Positions 1 through 9,793 are shown, numbered from the stretch's first letter. The stretch: DNA of 64,000 nucleotides from JBCCIM01 sp045106435 (GCA_045106435.1 JBGCEN010000084.1:1-64000); one strand, 5' to 3'. Numbers and translations are program-made. The notes: a model not told the origin generated them from the letters alone.

Positions 1-108
1 AAAACACTGGAGTCATGCCTTCGCACATAGGCGTCAAGAACGAGATGCTTATATCCATTAAAAATAAAAGTTAGAAAGAATTTTTTTGTAACGACCTGGC
101 CACTTCTT

Positions 109-195
109 CCGTCATTCCTGCGCAGGCAGGAATCCAGAAAAGAGAGGCTGTTTTCAGCTATGAAAACTGGATCCCTGCCTTCGCAGGGATGACGG
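109..195. repeat. Intergenic inverted repeat (REP-like hairpin)
   Basis: The left arm at 111-137 and right arm at 167-193 are imperfect inverted copies. I count about 22 of 27 positions pairing, and outer CC/GG bases extend it to 109-195. The arms carry the CAT-TCCTGC / GCAGG-ATG pattern often seen in dispersed bacterial intergenic palindromes. It lies upstream of the first gene. No second copy of this particular sequence is visible in the window, so its dispersed nature is inferred. Nothing else is recognised in 1-328. Confidence 0.7.
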
Positions 196-328
196 ACGTG
201 GTAAAGAGAGGCTTCTCAGCTAACTCTCAAAGCAATTATAACGTTTTTCTCTACGCCTTTGTCTTCGTAAGGATTGATGATGCACGTCTCCGTGATAATC
301 AGAGTCCATTGGTCCTTTAGTCCATATC

Positions 329-736
329 ATGATAAATAACCCCAGGGCCCTTCGCATCATATACAGCATGTTCGCCCTGCTTTGGTTTGCGGCGCTGGTA
401 TTCATCGAGCGGATGGGGCCGGGATTTGTCCGTTTCTACGTCGGCGATGTAATGGTTACAGGGTTTTTGTTTTGGTGCGTGTTGGCTGTAAAGCCTTCCT
501 TGAATGCAGTGTATCTTGGACTTTCTATTCTGATCGTGGCATTGATTGTGGAGGTGCTTCAGCTATTCAGACTGGAATGGCTACGAGAGATACTCGGCCA
601 GAAGACATCGAACCTGGTGCTTGGGAATAATTTTGATTGGGGCGATGTACTGGCCTACGTGATTGGCCTGCTCATTAGTGTGGGTATCTACTATCTGATT
701 GGTTTGCGAACAAACACTACAAATAAAACGACATAA
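329..736 (+). CDS. DUF2809-family small integral membrane protein
   Basis: This is a 135-residue protein with about four hydrophobic segments, near residues 8-28, 38-54, 60-80 and 108-128. The layout matches the DUF2809 family: an N-terminal helix, then a G-x-G-F-V-R-x-Y-x-G-D motif (here GPGFVRFYVGD), a hydrophobic stretch ending VEVLQLF, and a late F-D-W-x-D-V-L-A-Y motif (here NFDWGDVLAYVIG). The function of DUF2809 proteins is unknown; some are annotated as ribosomal maturation YjgA-like without clear support. The ATG at 329 gives a first helix of normal length. It stands alone, about 130 bases before the next gene on the same strand. Confidence 0.75.
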   Translation: MINNPRALRIIYSMFALLWFAALVFIERMGPGFVRFYVGDVMVTGFLFWCVLAVKPSLNAVYLGLSILIVALIVEVLQLFRLEWLREILGQKTSNLVLGNNFDWGDVLAYVIGLLISVGIYYLIGLRTNTTNKTT

Positions 737-864
737 TTGTAGAGGCTCAGTAGTAGAGGCTTATTCTGTTACGCTGGAGTGGGTTGCTCGAAAGAGGTGA
801 ATCAGCTATCATTTGTGTATAGTCGCCCGAAGCCAAATAACTCCATTCGTTTTTCGTTACCGCA

Positions 865-1608
865 ATGCTCAAAAACCTCGCTCGATCTAGCACACTTGCC
901 CGTTCCTGGAAATCTATAGCCATTGATGTTGGTGTCATCATTTTTAGTGTGCTTTTTGCGCTGGCGCTGGATGACTGGCGTCAGCGGCAGATTACGAATG
1001 AAAAGGTAGAGAAAGTTATTACCACCATCCGGCATGAGATCAGCGAGAATAAAACATCCGTTGGTAATGCGTTGGCATACCATAGGCCAATGGTAGAAAA
1101 TCTGGTGAATGGTACCCATTTAATGATGGGGGTGAATCTGGAGGAAAACCCGATAGATTTGAGTAGCGTTTCGTCTGTTGAGCAGGCAATTCGGCGGATG
1201 GCTGGAAACTCTGGGGCGATGATGTTCGAAGAGATTAACGTAAAGCAATCTGTTTCAGGGGATTATCATGCAAAAATAGGAGATCAGATGGTTCGGTTGG
1301 TGGTAAGGCCGGACTCTATGTTTGTATATGGTAGCGGAAATATCCAACTCAGGCCGGCGCGTATTCTTAATTCAGCATGGCAAACTGCCATGGCTACGCA
1401 ATCTACTCTGTATCTGGATTTTGAACTGGTTGCGGCCATGACAGAGCTGGTTCAATTACATGAAACCCACAACAATACGGTAAGCAGGATCATCGATATA
1501 TTGTACGGAAATGGCGGATCTATGACCTCAGCGCTACAAGACTTGCGTTGGTTTGAAGAAATGCTGCTCGAACAATATGAGAAGATCGAGGGGATTCTGG
1601 ATAAATAG
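865..1608 (+). CDS. Hypothetical protein with one N-terminal membrane helix
   Basis: This 247-residue protein is of unknown function. Residues 1-17 are basic. A single hydrophobic helix follows at about 18-36 (IAIDVGVIIFSVLFALALDD) and is directly followed by DDWR. The rest is soluble and mostly helical, without motifs I can name. The helix-DDWR start resembles the DUF6090-type membrane-anchored proteins common in Bacteroidota, but similarity beyond that point is not evident. Downstream is an M20 peptidase 98 bases away on the same strand; the spacing leaves room for a separate promoter. Confidence 0.65.
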   Translation: MLKNLARSSTLARSWKSIAIDVGVIIFSVLFALALDDWRQRQITNEKVEKVITTIRHEISENKTSVGNALAYHRPMVENLVNGTHLMMGVNLEENPIDLSSVSSVEQAIRRMAGNSGAMMFEEINVKQSVSGDYHAKIGDQMVRLVVRPDSMFVYGSGNIQLRPARILNSAWQTAMATQSTLYLDFELVAAMTELVQLHETHNNTVSRIIDILYGNGGSMTSALQDLRWFEEMLLEQYEKIEGILDK

Positions 1609-1706
1609 TATTGCGTTCCGAGTTTAGCGTTCAATGTTCAGGGTTTTGATTTGTGAAAACCTATATTTGATTCGTACGATGAGGCCCATATAACACATTT
1701 ATATAC

Positions 1707-3047
1707 ATGAAAACGTATTTTTTTCGCTTTAATACATTGCGTAACAGCTGCCTTTTACTTTTTGTGGCAGGCTCATTGTTTACAGCCAACGATGCCGGCG
1801 CTCAGTCGGTAGCCAATGAACTGGAACAGCGCATTGTTGTGGAGGTCGCGAAGAATGCCGATGATGCCATTGCTTACCTGGAGCGCTCCGTCAACATCAA
1901 TTCCGGGACCATGAATTTTGCCGGCGTACGCGAAGTTGGCGATTTGTATACAGAAGCATTTGAGGCCCTTGGCGCTGAAGTGGAGTGGGTTGATGGACAG
2001 GCCTTTGGGCGCGCCGGCCATTTAGTGGCCCGCATGCAAGGCAGTGGAAAGGGGCCGCATTTATTGTTGATTGGTCACCTGGATACGGTTTTTGAGCCTT
2101 CAAGCCCTTTTCAAAAGTTTGAACGGGCCGGCGATCGTGCAACGGGCCCTGGAGTGGTTGACATGAAAGGCGGCAACGCCATCATTATCTACGCGATGAA
2201 GGCTTTGCGTGCTGCCGGCGTGCTCGACCAGCTTACGCTCACCATTATCATGACGGGAGACGAAGAGAAAAGCGGTAGCCCCAAGGATGCTGCGCGTGCC
2301 GTGCTCATCGAAGCCGCTGAAGAAGCAGATATAGCCATTGCTTTTGAAAACGGAGATTCTAACCCGAAAACTGCCGTGGTCGCACGCCGGGGATCTTCAT
2401 CCTGGCGATTGGATGTGAAAGGTACGCCGGCACACTCCAGTCAGCTTTTTCAACCCGTAGTGGGCAGCGGGGCTATTTATGAAGCTTCTCGCATTCTCAC
2501 TGAATTCTATGAAGCACTGGCCGGCGAACCGAATCTGACATTTAATCCCGGTGTTATGGTAGCCGGCACCGATGTAACCCTTGATCAGGGTAAAGCATCT
2601 GGAACCGCATTTGGCAAGAACAATGTAGTTGCTGAGCACGCTGTTGTAACGGGAGATCTGCGTTGCATTTCTTTGGAGCAACTAGAAACAACGCGGGCAA
2701 AAATGGCCTTCATTGCCAGCCAGCACTTACCGGGTACAACCGCTGAGTTAACGTTTGATGATGGATATCCACCCCTCTCCCCCTCAGAAGGTAACTACAA
2801 GCTGCTGGCCCAATTTGATCAGGTGAGTCGTGATTTAGGGTTTGGAGAAGTAACCGCCGTAAACCCACGCAATGCCGGCGCAGCGGATGTCTCCTTTACC
2901 GCCGGCCTGGTTGAGATGGCCATCGATGGCCTGGGCCCAGGTGGCGGCGATGACCATACGGTTGACGAATGGATTGATTTACCCACGCTGGAAATGCAGA
3001 CAAAAAGAGCCGCGGTTTTCCTCTGGCGTCTTGGCGTTGGGCAGTAG
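1707..3047 (+). CDS. Exported M20-family metallopeptidase (glutamate carboxypeptidase-like)
   Basis: The 446-residue protein has a clear signal peptide (about residues 1-33, ending NDAGAQS), so it acts outside the cytoplasm. The metal-binding pattern of the M20 family is complete: H-L-D in LLIGHLDTVF (about residue 120), the bridging Asp in GVVDMKGGNA, the Glu-Glu pair in GDEEKSG, an acidic ligand in AFENGDSNP, and the final His in GGGDDHTVDEW. The dimerisation insert lies between about residues 225 and 340. The order of motifs and the length fit carboxypeptidase G2-type enzymes, which remove C-terminal glutamate; the exact substrate cannot be read from sequence. The coding sequence contains ten GCCGGC hexamers. 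It appears to be monocistronic. Confidence 0.9.
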   Translation: MKTYFFRFNTLRNSCLLLFVAGSLFTANDAGAQSVANELEQRIVVEVAKNADDAIAYLERSVNINSGTMNFAGVREVGDLYTEAFEALGAEVEWVDGQAFGRAGHLVARMQGSGKGPHLLLIGHLDTVFEPSSPFQKFERAGDRATGPGVVDMKGGNAIIIYAMKALRAAGVLDQLTLTIIMTGDEEKSGSPKDAARAVLIEAAEEADIAIAFENGDSNPKTAVVARRGSSSWRLDVKGTPAHSSQLFQPVVGSGAIYEASRILTEFYEALAGEPNLTFNPGVMVAGTDVTLDQGKASGTAFGKNNVVAEHAVVTGDLRCISLEQLETTRAKMAFIASQHLPGTTAELTFDDGYPPLSPSEGNYKLLAQFDQVSRDLGFGEVTAVNPRNAGAADVSFTAGLVEMAIDGLGPGGGDDHTVDEWIDLPTLEMQTKRAAVFLWRLGVGQ

Positions 3048-3204
3048 TTTTTTTGTATTCGACCGGAAGAAAGACTGAGAGGAAACGAGGGCCCGTAAAT
3101 TCAACTGCTGGGAAAACAGTTGTATGAAAGGATCAAGCCAGTACGCGTCATCATTAAGGAATGACACAACGACCGATTTGCTCTGGGCCTCCTAACCCCC
3201 TCGC

Positions 3205-4254
3205 CTAAAACTGATGTAGCTCCACGCGCCGATTTGCCTGCCTGCCGGCTGAAGTACCATTGGAGTCAACCGGTTTGCTTGCGCCGTGGCCTTCAACGGT
3301 GAGTCGCGCACTGTCAATGCCTTGCGTGTTGATTAACCAGTCTCGCACACTGTCGGCGCGTGCTTTGGAAAGGAGGAGGTTTGCTTCGTCAGCGCCTGTG
3401 TTGTCTGTGTGGCCTTCTATGCGGAGCTTGACGTCCTTGTGTTTTTTGAGTAAGCCGGCAATATCCATCAAGGTAGGTGTTGATTCAGGTTTCAGGTCTG
3501 CCTTGTTTGTGTCGAATAGGATCCCGTGTGTGATGACCATGCCATTTGCCTGGAGCTCTTCGTACAGCATAGACCTTCCGCCTGCCGCAATCCGAATATC
3601 GTCGATATAAACTTCTCCATCATCGTACGGATACACCGAATAATAAAACGCGAGCCCGTCGCCCCGTGGGACTTCTACCTGTGGGATGTTCGATACACGT
3701 TTTTCGTTTATGTACATCTTCCAGTAGGCGCCATCAACGGCAATTCTTACGTCGATCCATTTTTTGACAAAAGCGCCTTCAGCGAGTTTTTGTGTAGCCT
3801 TGGGGCCCGTTACATATTTCCCGACAGATAACCCGGCGCCGGCCGGCTCAATAATACCAGCCAGTATATCGCCGGGCGACTTAATCGGCGCTTTCTCTGC
3901 CGGTGAATACATCATAACCTTGGATCTCTTGTCTGTAGCAGATATCCGGAATTCTACCGTGTATTTCTCCGGTAACGTAGCGTTTGTTGCGACCAGGAAG
4001 CGGCCCTCGTTTTTTGTGCGAAGTACCTGATTGTCATCTGCGAGACGAACCACTTCCATATCTCCATTCAGGTACTGAACGTGGTTGGGGAAATTACCAA
4101 CGAGATCTGATTCAAAATCGTGGTACGCGAGGACTTTGTGGCCAGGCACAAAATCATAGTTTGCCCAAACACCTTCGCCGGGCGATGCGTTGGTTTGTGC
4201 GTAGGATTGCGTGATCAACAGCAGCGTGAACAGAAAAGATAGCATTGTTTTCAT
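3205..4254 (-). CDS. OmpA-family outer membrane/periplasmic protein with N-terminal lectin-like domain
   Basis: The 349-residue protein begins with a signal peptide (MKTMLSFLFTLLLITQSYAQ). Residues about 40-225 are beta-rich and look like a LamG/concanavalin-type jelly roll (for example KMYINEKRVSN and DDGEVYIDDIRI). Residues about 240-349 form a standard OmpA peptidoglycan-binding domain: GILFDTNKADLKPES, then EGHTDNTG, then the LSKARADSVRDWL helix and GHGASKPVDSN, ending QANRRVELHQF. OmpA domains bind diaminopimelate in the wall, so the likely role is to tether an envelope-exposed domain to peptidoglycan. The gene is probably separated from the upstream lipoprotein gene by the hairpin at 4318-4363. 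Confidence 0.9.
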   Translation of the reverse strand: MKTMLSFLFTLLLITQSYAQTNASPGEGVWANYDFVPGHKVLAYHDFESDLVGNFPNHVQYLNGDMEVVRLADDNQVLRTKNEGRFLVATNATLPEKYTVEFRISATDKRSKVMMYSPAEKAPIKSPGDILAGIIEPAGAGLSVGKYVTGPKATQKLAEGAFVKKWIDVRIAVDGAYWKMYINEKRVSNIPQVEVPRGDGLAFYYSVYPYDDGEVYIDDIRIAAGGRSMLYEELQANGMVITHGILFDTNKADLKPESTPTLMDIAGLLKKHKDVKLRIEGHTDNTGADEANLLLSKARADSVRDWLINTQGIDSARLTVEGHGASKPVDSNGTSAGRQANRRVELHQF

Positions 4255-4317
4255 CAGTGTATAGCCGGCTAGAAATGGGAAACGTTGCGCATGAAGAGCA
4301 AGAAAGGTGAATAAAGC

Positions 4318-4363
4318 TGCGCGCAGGCTGTCACGAACCTGCCGTACAGACAGTCTGCGCGCA
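4318..4363 (-). terminator. Hairpin terminator of the lipoprotein gene
   Basis: Arms at 4318-4332 and 4349-4363 pair at 14 of 15 positions (TGCGCGCAGGCTGTC against its inverted partner) around a 16-base loop. On the minus strand the stem is followed by a short T-rich run (GCTTTATTC). It lies just after the 3' end of the gene at 4392-4934 and before the OmpA-family gene. Confidence 0.7.
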
Positions 4364-4391
4364 ATGATGACTAATGAATGATGACCAAGAA

Positions 4392-4934
4392 TTACTGAGC
4401 ACCTACATCAAGCCCAATGGCTGTGAATGAGCCGGAAATGGTTATTTGTCCGTTTTCCGATAGTACACTTTCTGCCGTAATGTTAATGCTGCCGGCCAAT
4501 CTGGTGTCCGATGATTCAGTAATGGTTATGGAGCCCCCATTTGCATAGAAAACATCTGTCCCTGAGGAGTAGACCGCAATAAACTCGTCATCACCAATGG
4601 TATCAGCGTCTGTTGTGAGATCGAAGTTGGTGATTGCGTGGCTGCCGTTGCCGGGCCGATTGCCTTTTCTGGTAATGATCAATGATTGGGCGGTGGTCCC
4701 GCCGGTGGTATTGCCTAGGGATAGACCAAAGCCGGAAATACCTGTCTGTGCATCGGAGGCAGCGCCAAATGCAGCCTGACCGCCACTGATGGTCTGCATG
4801 ACGTCTCCAGTAATTTCAATACTGAAAGATCCAATAATATCCTCTGGTTCATCCGGCTCATTGGAATCACAGCCGGCAAGCGGTATAAGGAAAAGGGAGA
4901 AAAATAGTATGCGAAGTACAGATTGCTTTTTCAT
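4392..4934 (-). CDS. Predicted lipoprotein of unknown function
   Basis: The protein has 180 residues, with a lipoprotein signal peptide whose lipobox is LAGC (Cys at about 22), followed by an acidic linker (DSNEPDEPED). The mature part is beta-rich and low in charged residues, with regular strands such as GSFSIEITGD and GSINITAESV, typical of a small beta-sandwich. No enzymatic motif is visible. It is transcribed toward the OmpA-family gene but separated from it by a strong hairpin. Its true function is unknown. Confidence 0.8.
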   Translation of the reverse strand: MKKQSVLRILFFSLFLIPLAGCDSNEPDEPEDIIGSFSIEITGDVMQTISGGQAAFGAASDAQTGISGFGLSLGNTTGGTTAQSLIITRKGNRPGNGSHAITNFDLTTDADTIGDDEFIAVYSSGTDVFYANGGSITITESSDTRLAGSINITAESVLSENGQITISGSFTAIGLDVGAQ

Positions 4935-5007
4935 CGTTTTTGTTTGATTACTGATAAAGAATCGGTTAGAAAATTGAAGTATGGCGAGGGGCTATGGCAT
5001 CCAGTTC

Positions 5008-6174
5008 TTACTTGATTCGCACCATGATATTGTGGCGTTGATTGCCGTTGAAATGGATGCGGTAGTAGTAGAGGCCCGCAGGCTGGTCATGCGCGACCCA
5101 GGTAATCTGATGTGCTCCCGCCGGCATGGTTTGATCAACAAGGGGTGCTACCAACTGGCCGGCTGCGTTGTAAATATCGAGGGTCACATGGCCGGTTTTG
5201 AGCAGTTCAAAAGGAATGACGGTGTCGTCGATAAAGGGATTTGGGTAGTTTTGTCCAATGCTGTAGGTTGCCGGCAAAACTTCCGCAGGTTCTTCGTTAG
5301 CCGTAGACATCCCGGTGTCATCCGAACTGAAAAGCGAAATGGACTGCGGTGTCAAAAGGTCAAAGGAGATGTTGGCAGGATTCTCCGGTATAAGCTGGGA
5401 ATAGAACACCCCCAATTGCACCAGCTCTTTGGTTAAGAAACTCCATCCGCCAATTTCTTGCGTTGAGCCATCAATATTTCGAATAGTCTGGTTAATCCGG
5501 ATTCTAAGGCAAGGGTACGACCCCGTGTGGGTAATAAGCGTCCCGTATCCATCTATCTTGATATCATGGTTTTCGGTGATGCCGGGTACCTCAATCACGC
5601 CAATGGGTGAATTCACCACACTGGTGTGGACAAAATCGGTAGTCCAGGCATTGTTGAACTCTAATGGAAGAGGTGCTTGTAGTTTACCCGGGTTAAACAC
5701 GCTTATTACTGGATCAGCGATACCATCTGCATTGGTATCTTGCCACAGGCCATTGCCCAACCAGAGCAGGCTGTCGCTGGTAATTCTACGGTAAAGAAAA
5801 ACCTCTGGTGCATTACTGTTTAAAAGCTTTACCTGCCACACATCAGTTGCTTTGTCTTGAAAGAAAGCGTCAAAGCCCGGCAGATCAAGGCTGTCTGAAG
5901 GGAGGTTGATGTATTTGTTGGAAGAGAAAAGCGGTAGTTGTGATGTAATCGATGTAAAGTCGAATGTGTTGTTTTCGCCCGATGAGAGGAGCGATGACGG
6001 GAGCATGGAAAGATCAGCGGGCAGTGCGCCGGCATTATCGCCTGCAAGAAACTCAAAAAAGGATGCGCCTGATTGTGCACTCAAATCGGCTGCTGTTATG
6101 GTTGGCTGTGCCAAGGCTTGCAGGGGGAAGAAGAGCATCGCAAGACTTGACACCAACGAGTAAAGACGTGACAT
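5008..6174 (-). CDS. Secreted protein with T9SS C-terminal sorting domain
   Basis: The 388-residue protein has a signal peptide at about 1-22 (ending QALAQPT). Residues 25-290 form an unassigned domain. Residues about 305-388 are a type IX secretion sorting domain: the entry motif IGQNYPNPF, a beta-sandwich with VTLDIYNAAGQLV, the PAGLYYYRI strand, and a basic end (MVRIK). Such domains direct outer-membrane translocation and surface attachment or release. The N-terminal domain contains no catalytic signature I recognise, so the cargo's job is unknown. Confidence 0.85.
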   Translation of the reverse strand: MSRLYSLVSSLAMLFFPLQALAQPTITAADLSAQSGASFFEFLAGDNAGALPADLSMLPSSLLSSGENNTFDFTSITSQLPLFSSNKYINLPSDSLDLPGFDAFFQDKATDVWQVKLLNSNAPEVFLYRRITSDSLLWLGNGLWQDTNADGIADPVISVFNPGKLQAPLPLEFNNAWTTDFVHTSVVNSPIGVIEVPGITENHDIKIDGYGTLITHTGSYPCLRIRINQTIRNIDGSTQEIGGWSFLTKELVQLGVFYSQLIPENPANISFDLLTPQSISLFSSDDTGMSTANEEPAEVLPATYSIGQNYPNPFIDDTVIPFELLKTGHVTLDIYNAAGQLVAPLVDQTMPAGAHQITWVAHDQPAGLYYYRIHFNGNQRHNIMVRIK

Positions 6175-6325
6175 GTGTTCGTACAGTCTGATGAGTAAAT
6201 ATGACTTCAGTAGCAGTATTCATCATGCAAAAATTGCTACTCTCAACCATATGCGCTCTTTTCAGTAAAAGTGGCTCACGTCATGAATGATTTATTAGAT
6301 TTTAGTAGTTCGTTATTGGTTCTTA

Positions 6326-6364
6326 GTGGTTAGTTTTTCTGGATTTGACCATTTTACTAACCAC
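6326..6364. promoter_or_regulatory. 9-bp inverted repeat upstream of the ECF sigma gene
   Basis: GTGGTTAGT at 6326-6334 and ACTAACCAC at 6356-6364 are perfect inverted copies separated by 21 bases. The site ends 26 bases before the sigma-factor ATG. It could be an operator or a leader hairpin; neither is proven. Confidence 0.4.
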
Positions 6365-6390
6365 CCATACATCTGTGCGTTACTGAGTAC

Positions 6391-6963
6391 ATGACCCCAA
6401 AATCTGAAGATGTAACACAACTCCTGATAAAATGGCGTGCTGGTGAAACAGACGCGTTTGAAGCGCTCATGCCGCTCGTGTATGAAGAATTACGCCGGCT
6501 TGCCCATCATTATTTGAAGAACGAACGATCAGACCACACATTTCACACGACGGATTTGGTCCATGAGGCCTATCTAAACCTGGCCGGCAAAGATGGTGCG
6601 GAATGGGAGAATCGTACGCACTTTTTTGCAGTAGCTGCGCACGCCATGCGGGCTATTCTTATTGACTACGCGCGCCGGCGAAACAGGAAAAAACGTGGCG
6701 GTGGCCAGGTTGATTTGAGATTGGAAGATGTGCACGTATGGTCGGAGAATCATCTGGAAGATTTAATATCTTTAGATCAGGCGATGAACTTGCTTGCCGA
6801 GATTGACATTCGATTGTGTCAAATTGTAGAATGCAGATATTTTGGTGGACTGACAATTAGCGAAACAGCGGAAGCGTTGGATATTTCGCCGGCTACCGTT
6901 AAGCGTGATTGGCAGGTAGCTAAAGCCTGGTTGCGCCGCGCAATTAGTGAGCAAGAGCATTGA
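6391..6963 (+). CDS. ECF-type RNA polymerase sigma factor (TIGR02999 family)
   Basis: The 190-residue sigma factor has a region 2 at about 10-95, including LVHEAYLNL and the DNA-melting/-10 recognition helix AHAMRAILIDYARRRNRKKRGGG, and a region 4 at about 125-185 with the helix-turn-helix LTISETAEALDISPATVKRDWQ. The Y-A-R-R-R/K-R-G-G segment and WQVAKAWLRR end are typical of the TIGR02999/Sigma70_ECF group. These genes are usually found beside a large membrane Ser/Thr kinase, as here: the kinase gene starts about 75 bases downstream. No anti-sigma factor gene is seen, so the kinase or its TPR part is the likely partner. A 9-bp inverted repeat precedes the start. Confidence 0.92.
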   Translation: MTPKSEDVTQLLIKWRAGETDAFEALMPLVYEELRRLAHHYLKNERSDHTFHTTDLVHEAYLNLAGKDGAEWENRTHFFAVAAHAMRAILIDYARRRNRKKRGGGQVDLRLEDVHVWSENHLEDLISLDQAMNLLAEIDIRLCQIVECRYFGGLTISETAEALDISPATVKRDWQVAKAWLRRAISEQEH

Positions 6964-7037
6964 CATGAGCCATTTTGTCAGGGAATGACGCTTTCTCTAA
7001 TGATTCCAAAGCTGTACTACGACAACCCGGCCAGATC

Positions 7038-9779
7038 ATGAGTGATCTCAATTGGCAGTTAGTAAAAAGTATATTTCATGAGGCGCTTTTACATCCTGTA
7101 GAAGAGCGCGCTGCTTTTCTCGAGTTAAATTGCGACGAGGAGCAGGTGCGCAAAGAAGTACTTTCTTTGCTTTCGTTTTACGAAGAGGACAAAGACTTCC
7201 TGGAATCATCGGTAGATACTGGCGTTTTTCGTGTGATCGAAGAAGCGTCTCAGGAGCAGTGGCAAGGTCAGGTCATCGGGCATTATCGCCTGGAAAAAGA
7301 ATTGGGACGCGGTGGGATGGGGGTTGTGTATCTGGCAGACCGGATTGATGGTCAGTTTGATCATCGCGTTGCGATAAAGTTGGGTAAACAGGACGAGTTT
7401 AACACCGAGATCCGTGAGCGGTTAAAACATGAGCGCCAGGTGTTGGCGACGTTACAGCATCCCAACATAGCCCAACTGCTGGATGGAGGCGTCACCGATA
7501 CCGGCCGGCCATTCTTTGCGATGGAGTACGTGGAAGGAGGCACCGCGATTGACGTGTTTTGCTCTACGCGCAGCCTATCTCTGAAAAAACGACTGCGCCT
7601 GTTTCAAAAAGTATGTGAAGCTGTTGCGTATGCCCATCGACAACTGGTTGTACACCGGGATTTAAAACCTTCCAATATTCTGGTGACCCCGAATGGCACG
7701 GTGAAACTGCTTGATTTTGGCGTGTCCAAATTACTCGACGAAACCCGTGTTGCTGTGCCCATTACGCGTACAGGGCTGCGTATGTTAACCCCTGAATACG
7801 CGAGTCCGGAGCAAATCCGCGGCGGGAATATTTCTACTGCGTCAGACGTGTACTCGCTGGGTGTTATTTTGTACGAATTGCTTGTCGGGAGGCGCCCCTA
7901 CAATGTACGTGATATTTCACCCACACAAGCTGAGCACCTCATCTGTGAAGTGGATCCTGCCAAGCCAAGTACAGCTATTCTTGAGAGCAACGAAGGAAAA
8001 GACCAGCCGGCTACAAAAATCCATCGTACAGCGCGGAGTAAATATCACCGTCAGCTCAAGGGGGATCTGGATAACATTGTGCTGAAAGCATTGAGAAAAG
8101 AGCCGGCGCGGCGTTATGGTTCAGTTGAGCAGTTGAATGAAGATATTGGTCGATATTTAGACCTGCTACCGATTGCTGCCCGTCCTTCAACAGTAAGATA
8201 TCGCGTTGGGAAATTTGTAAATCGACATCGGGTTGGCGTGGCCGCAGCTTGTGTCATTCTGTTGGCACTGTTGGGCGGGATTATTTCGACGACCTATCAG
8301 GCCCGCCAGGCACTGCTTGCCCGCGAGAAAGCGGAGCAGCGAATGCAAGATGTTCGCGCGATGGCAAATACCTTACTGTTTGATTTTCATGATGCGATAC
8401 GTGATTTACCCGGTGCAACGCCGGCCAGGCGTTTACTTGTAAAAAATGCGCAGCAATACCTGGATATCCTTGCAGAAGAATTGCCTGATGATCCTTTATT
8501 ACAAACAGAACTTGCCGAAGCGTATCACAGGGTAGGTGAAATTCAGGGAGATCCGCATTATCCCAATCTGGGTGATTTGGGGGGGGCTGCTGCTTTTTAC
8601 AAGAAGGCATTGCACCTGAGGACCTCGTTATGGGAAAAGGATCCGGGTGACCCACTTGCCCGGCACGCATTGGCCATTGCAAAAAGCCGGCAGGCCGTGG
8701 TTTCTTCGTGGGGCGGCGCGAATGAAGAAGCAATTTCCCTGAGCAAGGAGGCAATTGCTTTGTTGGAGTCGCTCTATGAAGAGGATCGGGGTATAGCCAT
8801 CAAGCACGATCTTGGGCGCATTCGCAGCGAACTGGGATGGTGGTATGTATTTGCCGGACAAGTGGAGGAAGCAAAAAGGCACCTCTTGAAAGCCCGTGAG
8901 GAACTGGAATCTATTTCTGCCGGCAAATCGGGAGATATCAACTTCGAAATTGATTTGTGGCGTGTATACAATTATCAGGTGGATGCGTATCGCTGGGGAG
9001 ATGATCCGCTGTACGCGTTAAATATTCTGGAGAGCACGGCGTGCCCCCGGCTTGAACGTCTGGATGCTCAACTGGCATTTAACCCAAGATTGAAATCTGT
9101 CTTGAGAACGTGTCTCAATAAAATTGGGGATCTTAGCAAGCACTTTGATCAATATGAAAAGGCCATCGGATATTTTGAGGAAGCGCTTGATATAGCCTGG
9201 GAAATGGCTGCGTCCGATTCGACAAACATACTTGGCCGGCAAGGAGTGGCCACCCTGTTGGAAGCGCTTGGAGCAGTGCATAAAGACATGGGCAACACCA
9301 CCGAAGCACTAGATTATTTTGAACGGGCTCGCAGCCTTAAACAGGAGCTATACGACATCGATCCGTCCAACGGAGAGATGGGCAATATGCTTGGAAATAC
9401 ATTGCGCTCTTTGTGCGTGTTCTATGCCGAGATTGGGCAGCATCAAAAAGCAACAGCTCTGTGCAAGGAATCTGTACTGATTCTCGATAAGGCTATTTCA
9501 GTTGATCCGCTTAATGGAATCTGGCAGTCGAACTTGGTGGATTCTTACCTCGCATTGGCAGATGCTCATCAGGTACGAAGCGCCATCGTCTCAACCAGGA
9601 ATCTGGAGCAACAAAGTTTACGCGAATCCATGGTTTACTACGACAAAGGCATTGCCCTAATCCAGTTATTGATTGCTGAAGATAGAGCATTCAAGTGGTC
9701 CGCAAAGCTAGATAGCCTTCAAGCAATGAGAGAGTTAATCAAGCAAAATCTGACAAAGAATTCAGCTCTCCAGCAATAG
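7038..9779 (+). CDS. Membrane Ser/Thr protein kinase with C-terminal TPR region
   Basis: Starting at the ATG at 7038 the protein has 913 residues; an upstream TTG at 6975 would add 21 unlikely residues, while MSDLNWQLVKSIFHEAL is the standard beginning of this kinase type. The kinase domain spans about 82-380: GRGGMG nucleotide loop (about 90-95), AIK lysine at 114, HRDLKPSN with catalytic Asp at 208, DFG at 227-229, and the PEYASPEQ activation-segment end. All catalytic residues are present. A single membrane helix follows (about 402-425, VGVAAACVILLALLGG). The remaining 480 residues are helical TPR-type repeats outside the membrane. It is presumably co-transcribed with the ECF sigma factor and is its probable regulator. 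Confidence 0.92.
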   Translation: MSDLNWQLVKSIFHEALLHPVEERAAFLELNCDEEQVRKEVLSLLSFYEEDKDFLESSVDTGVFRVIEEASQEQWQGQVIGHYRLEKELGRGGMGVVYLADRIDGQFDHRVAIKLGKQDEFNTEIRERLKHERQVLATLQHPNIAQLLDGGVTDTGRPFFAMEYVEGGTAIDVFCSTRSLSLKKRLRLFQKVCEAVAYAHRQLVVHRDLKPSNILVTPNGTVKLLDFGVSKLLDETRVAVPITRTGLRMLTPEYASPEQIRGGNISTASDVYSLGVILYELLVGRRPYNVRDISPTQAEHLICEVDPAKPSTAILESNEGKDQPATKIHRTARSKYHRQLKGDLDNIVLKALRKEPARRYGSVEQLNEDIGRYLDLLPIAARPSTVRYRVGKFVNRHRVGVAAACVILLALLGGIISTTYQARQALLAREKAEQRMQDVRAMANTLLFDFHDAIRDLPGATPARRLLVKNAQQYLDILAEELPDDPLLQTELAEAYHRVGEIQGDPHYPNLGDLGGAAAFYKKALHLRTSLWEKDPGDPLARHALAIAKSRQAVVSSWGGANEEAISLSKEAIALLESLYEEDRGIAIKHDLGRIRSELGWWYVFAGQVEEAKRHLLKAREELESISAGKSGDINFEIDLWRVYNYQVDAYRWGDDPLYALNILESTACPRLERLDAQLAFNPRLKSVLRTCLNKIGDLSKHFDQYEKAIGYFEEALDIAWEMAASDSTNILGRQGVATLLEALGAVHKDMGNTTEALDYFERARSLKQELYDIDPSNGEMGNMLGNTLRSLCVFYAEIGQHQKATALCKESVLILDKAISVDPLNGIWQSNLVDSYLALADAHQVRSAIVSTRNLEQQSLRESMVYYDKGIALIQLLIAEDRAFKWSAKLDSLQAMRELIKQNLTKNSALQQ

Positions 9780-9793
9780 ACTGCTTATATATG

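Noticed and set aside
1..74. Possible 3' end of an upstream gene (frames ending at about 61 or at 74)
   Set aside because: Two frames are open and neither short tail matches a family I know; there is no way to choose.
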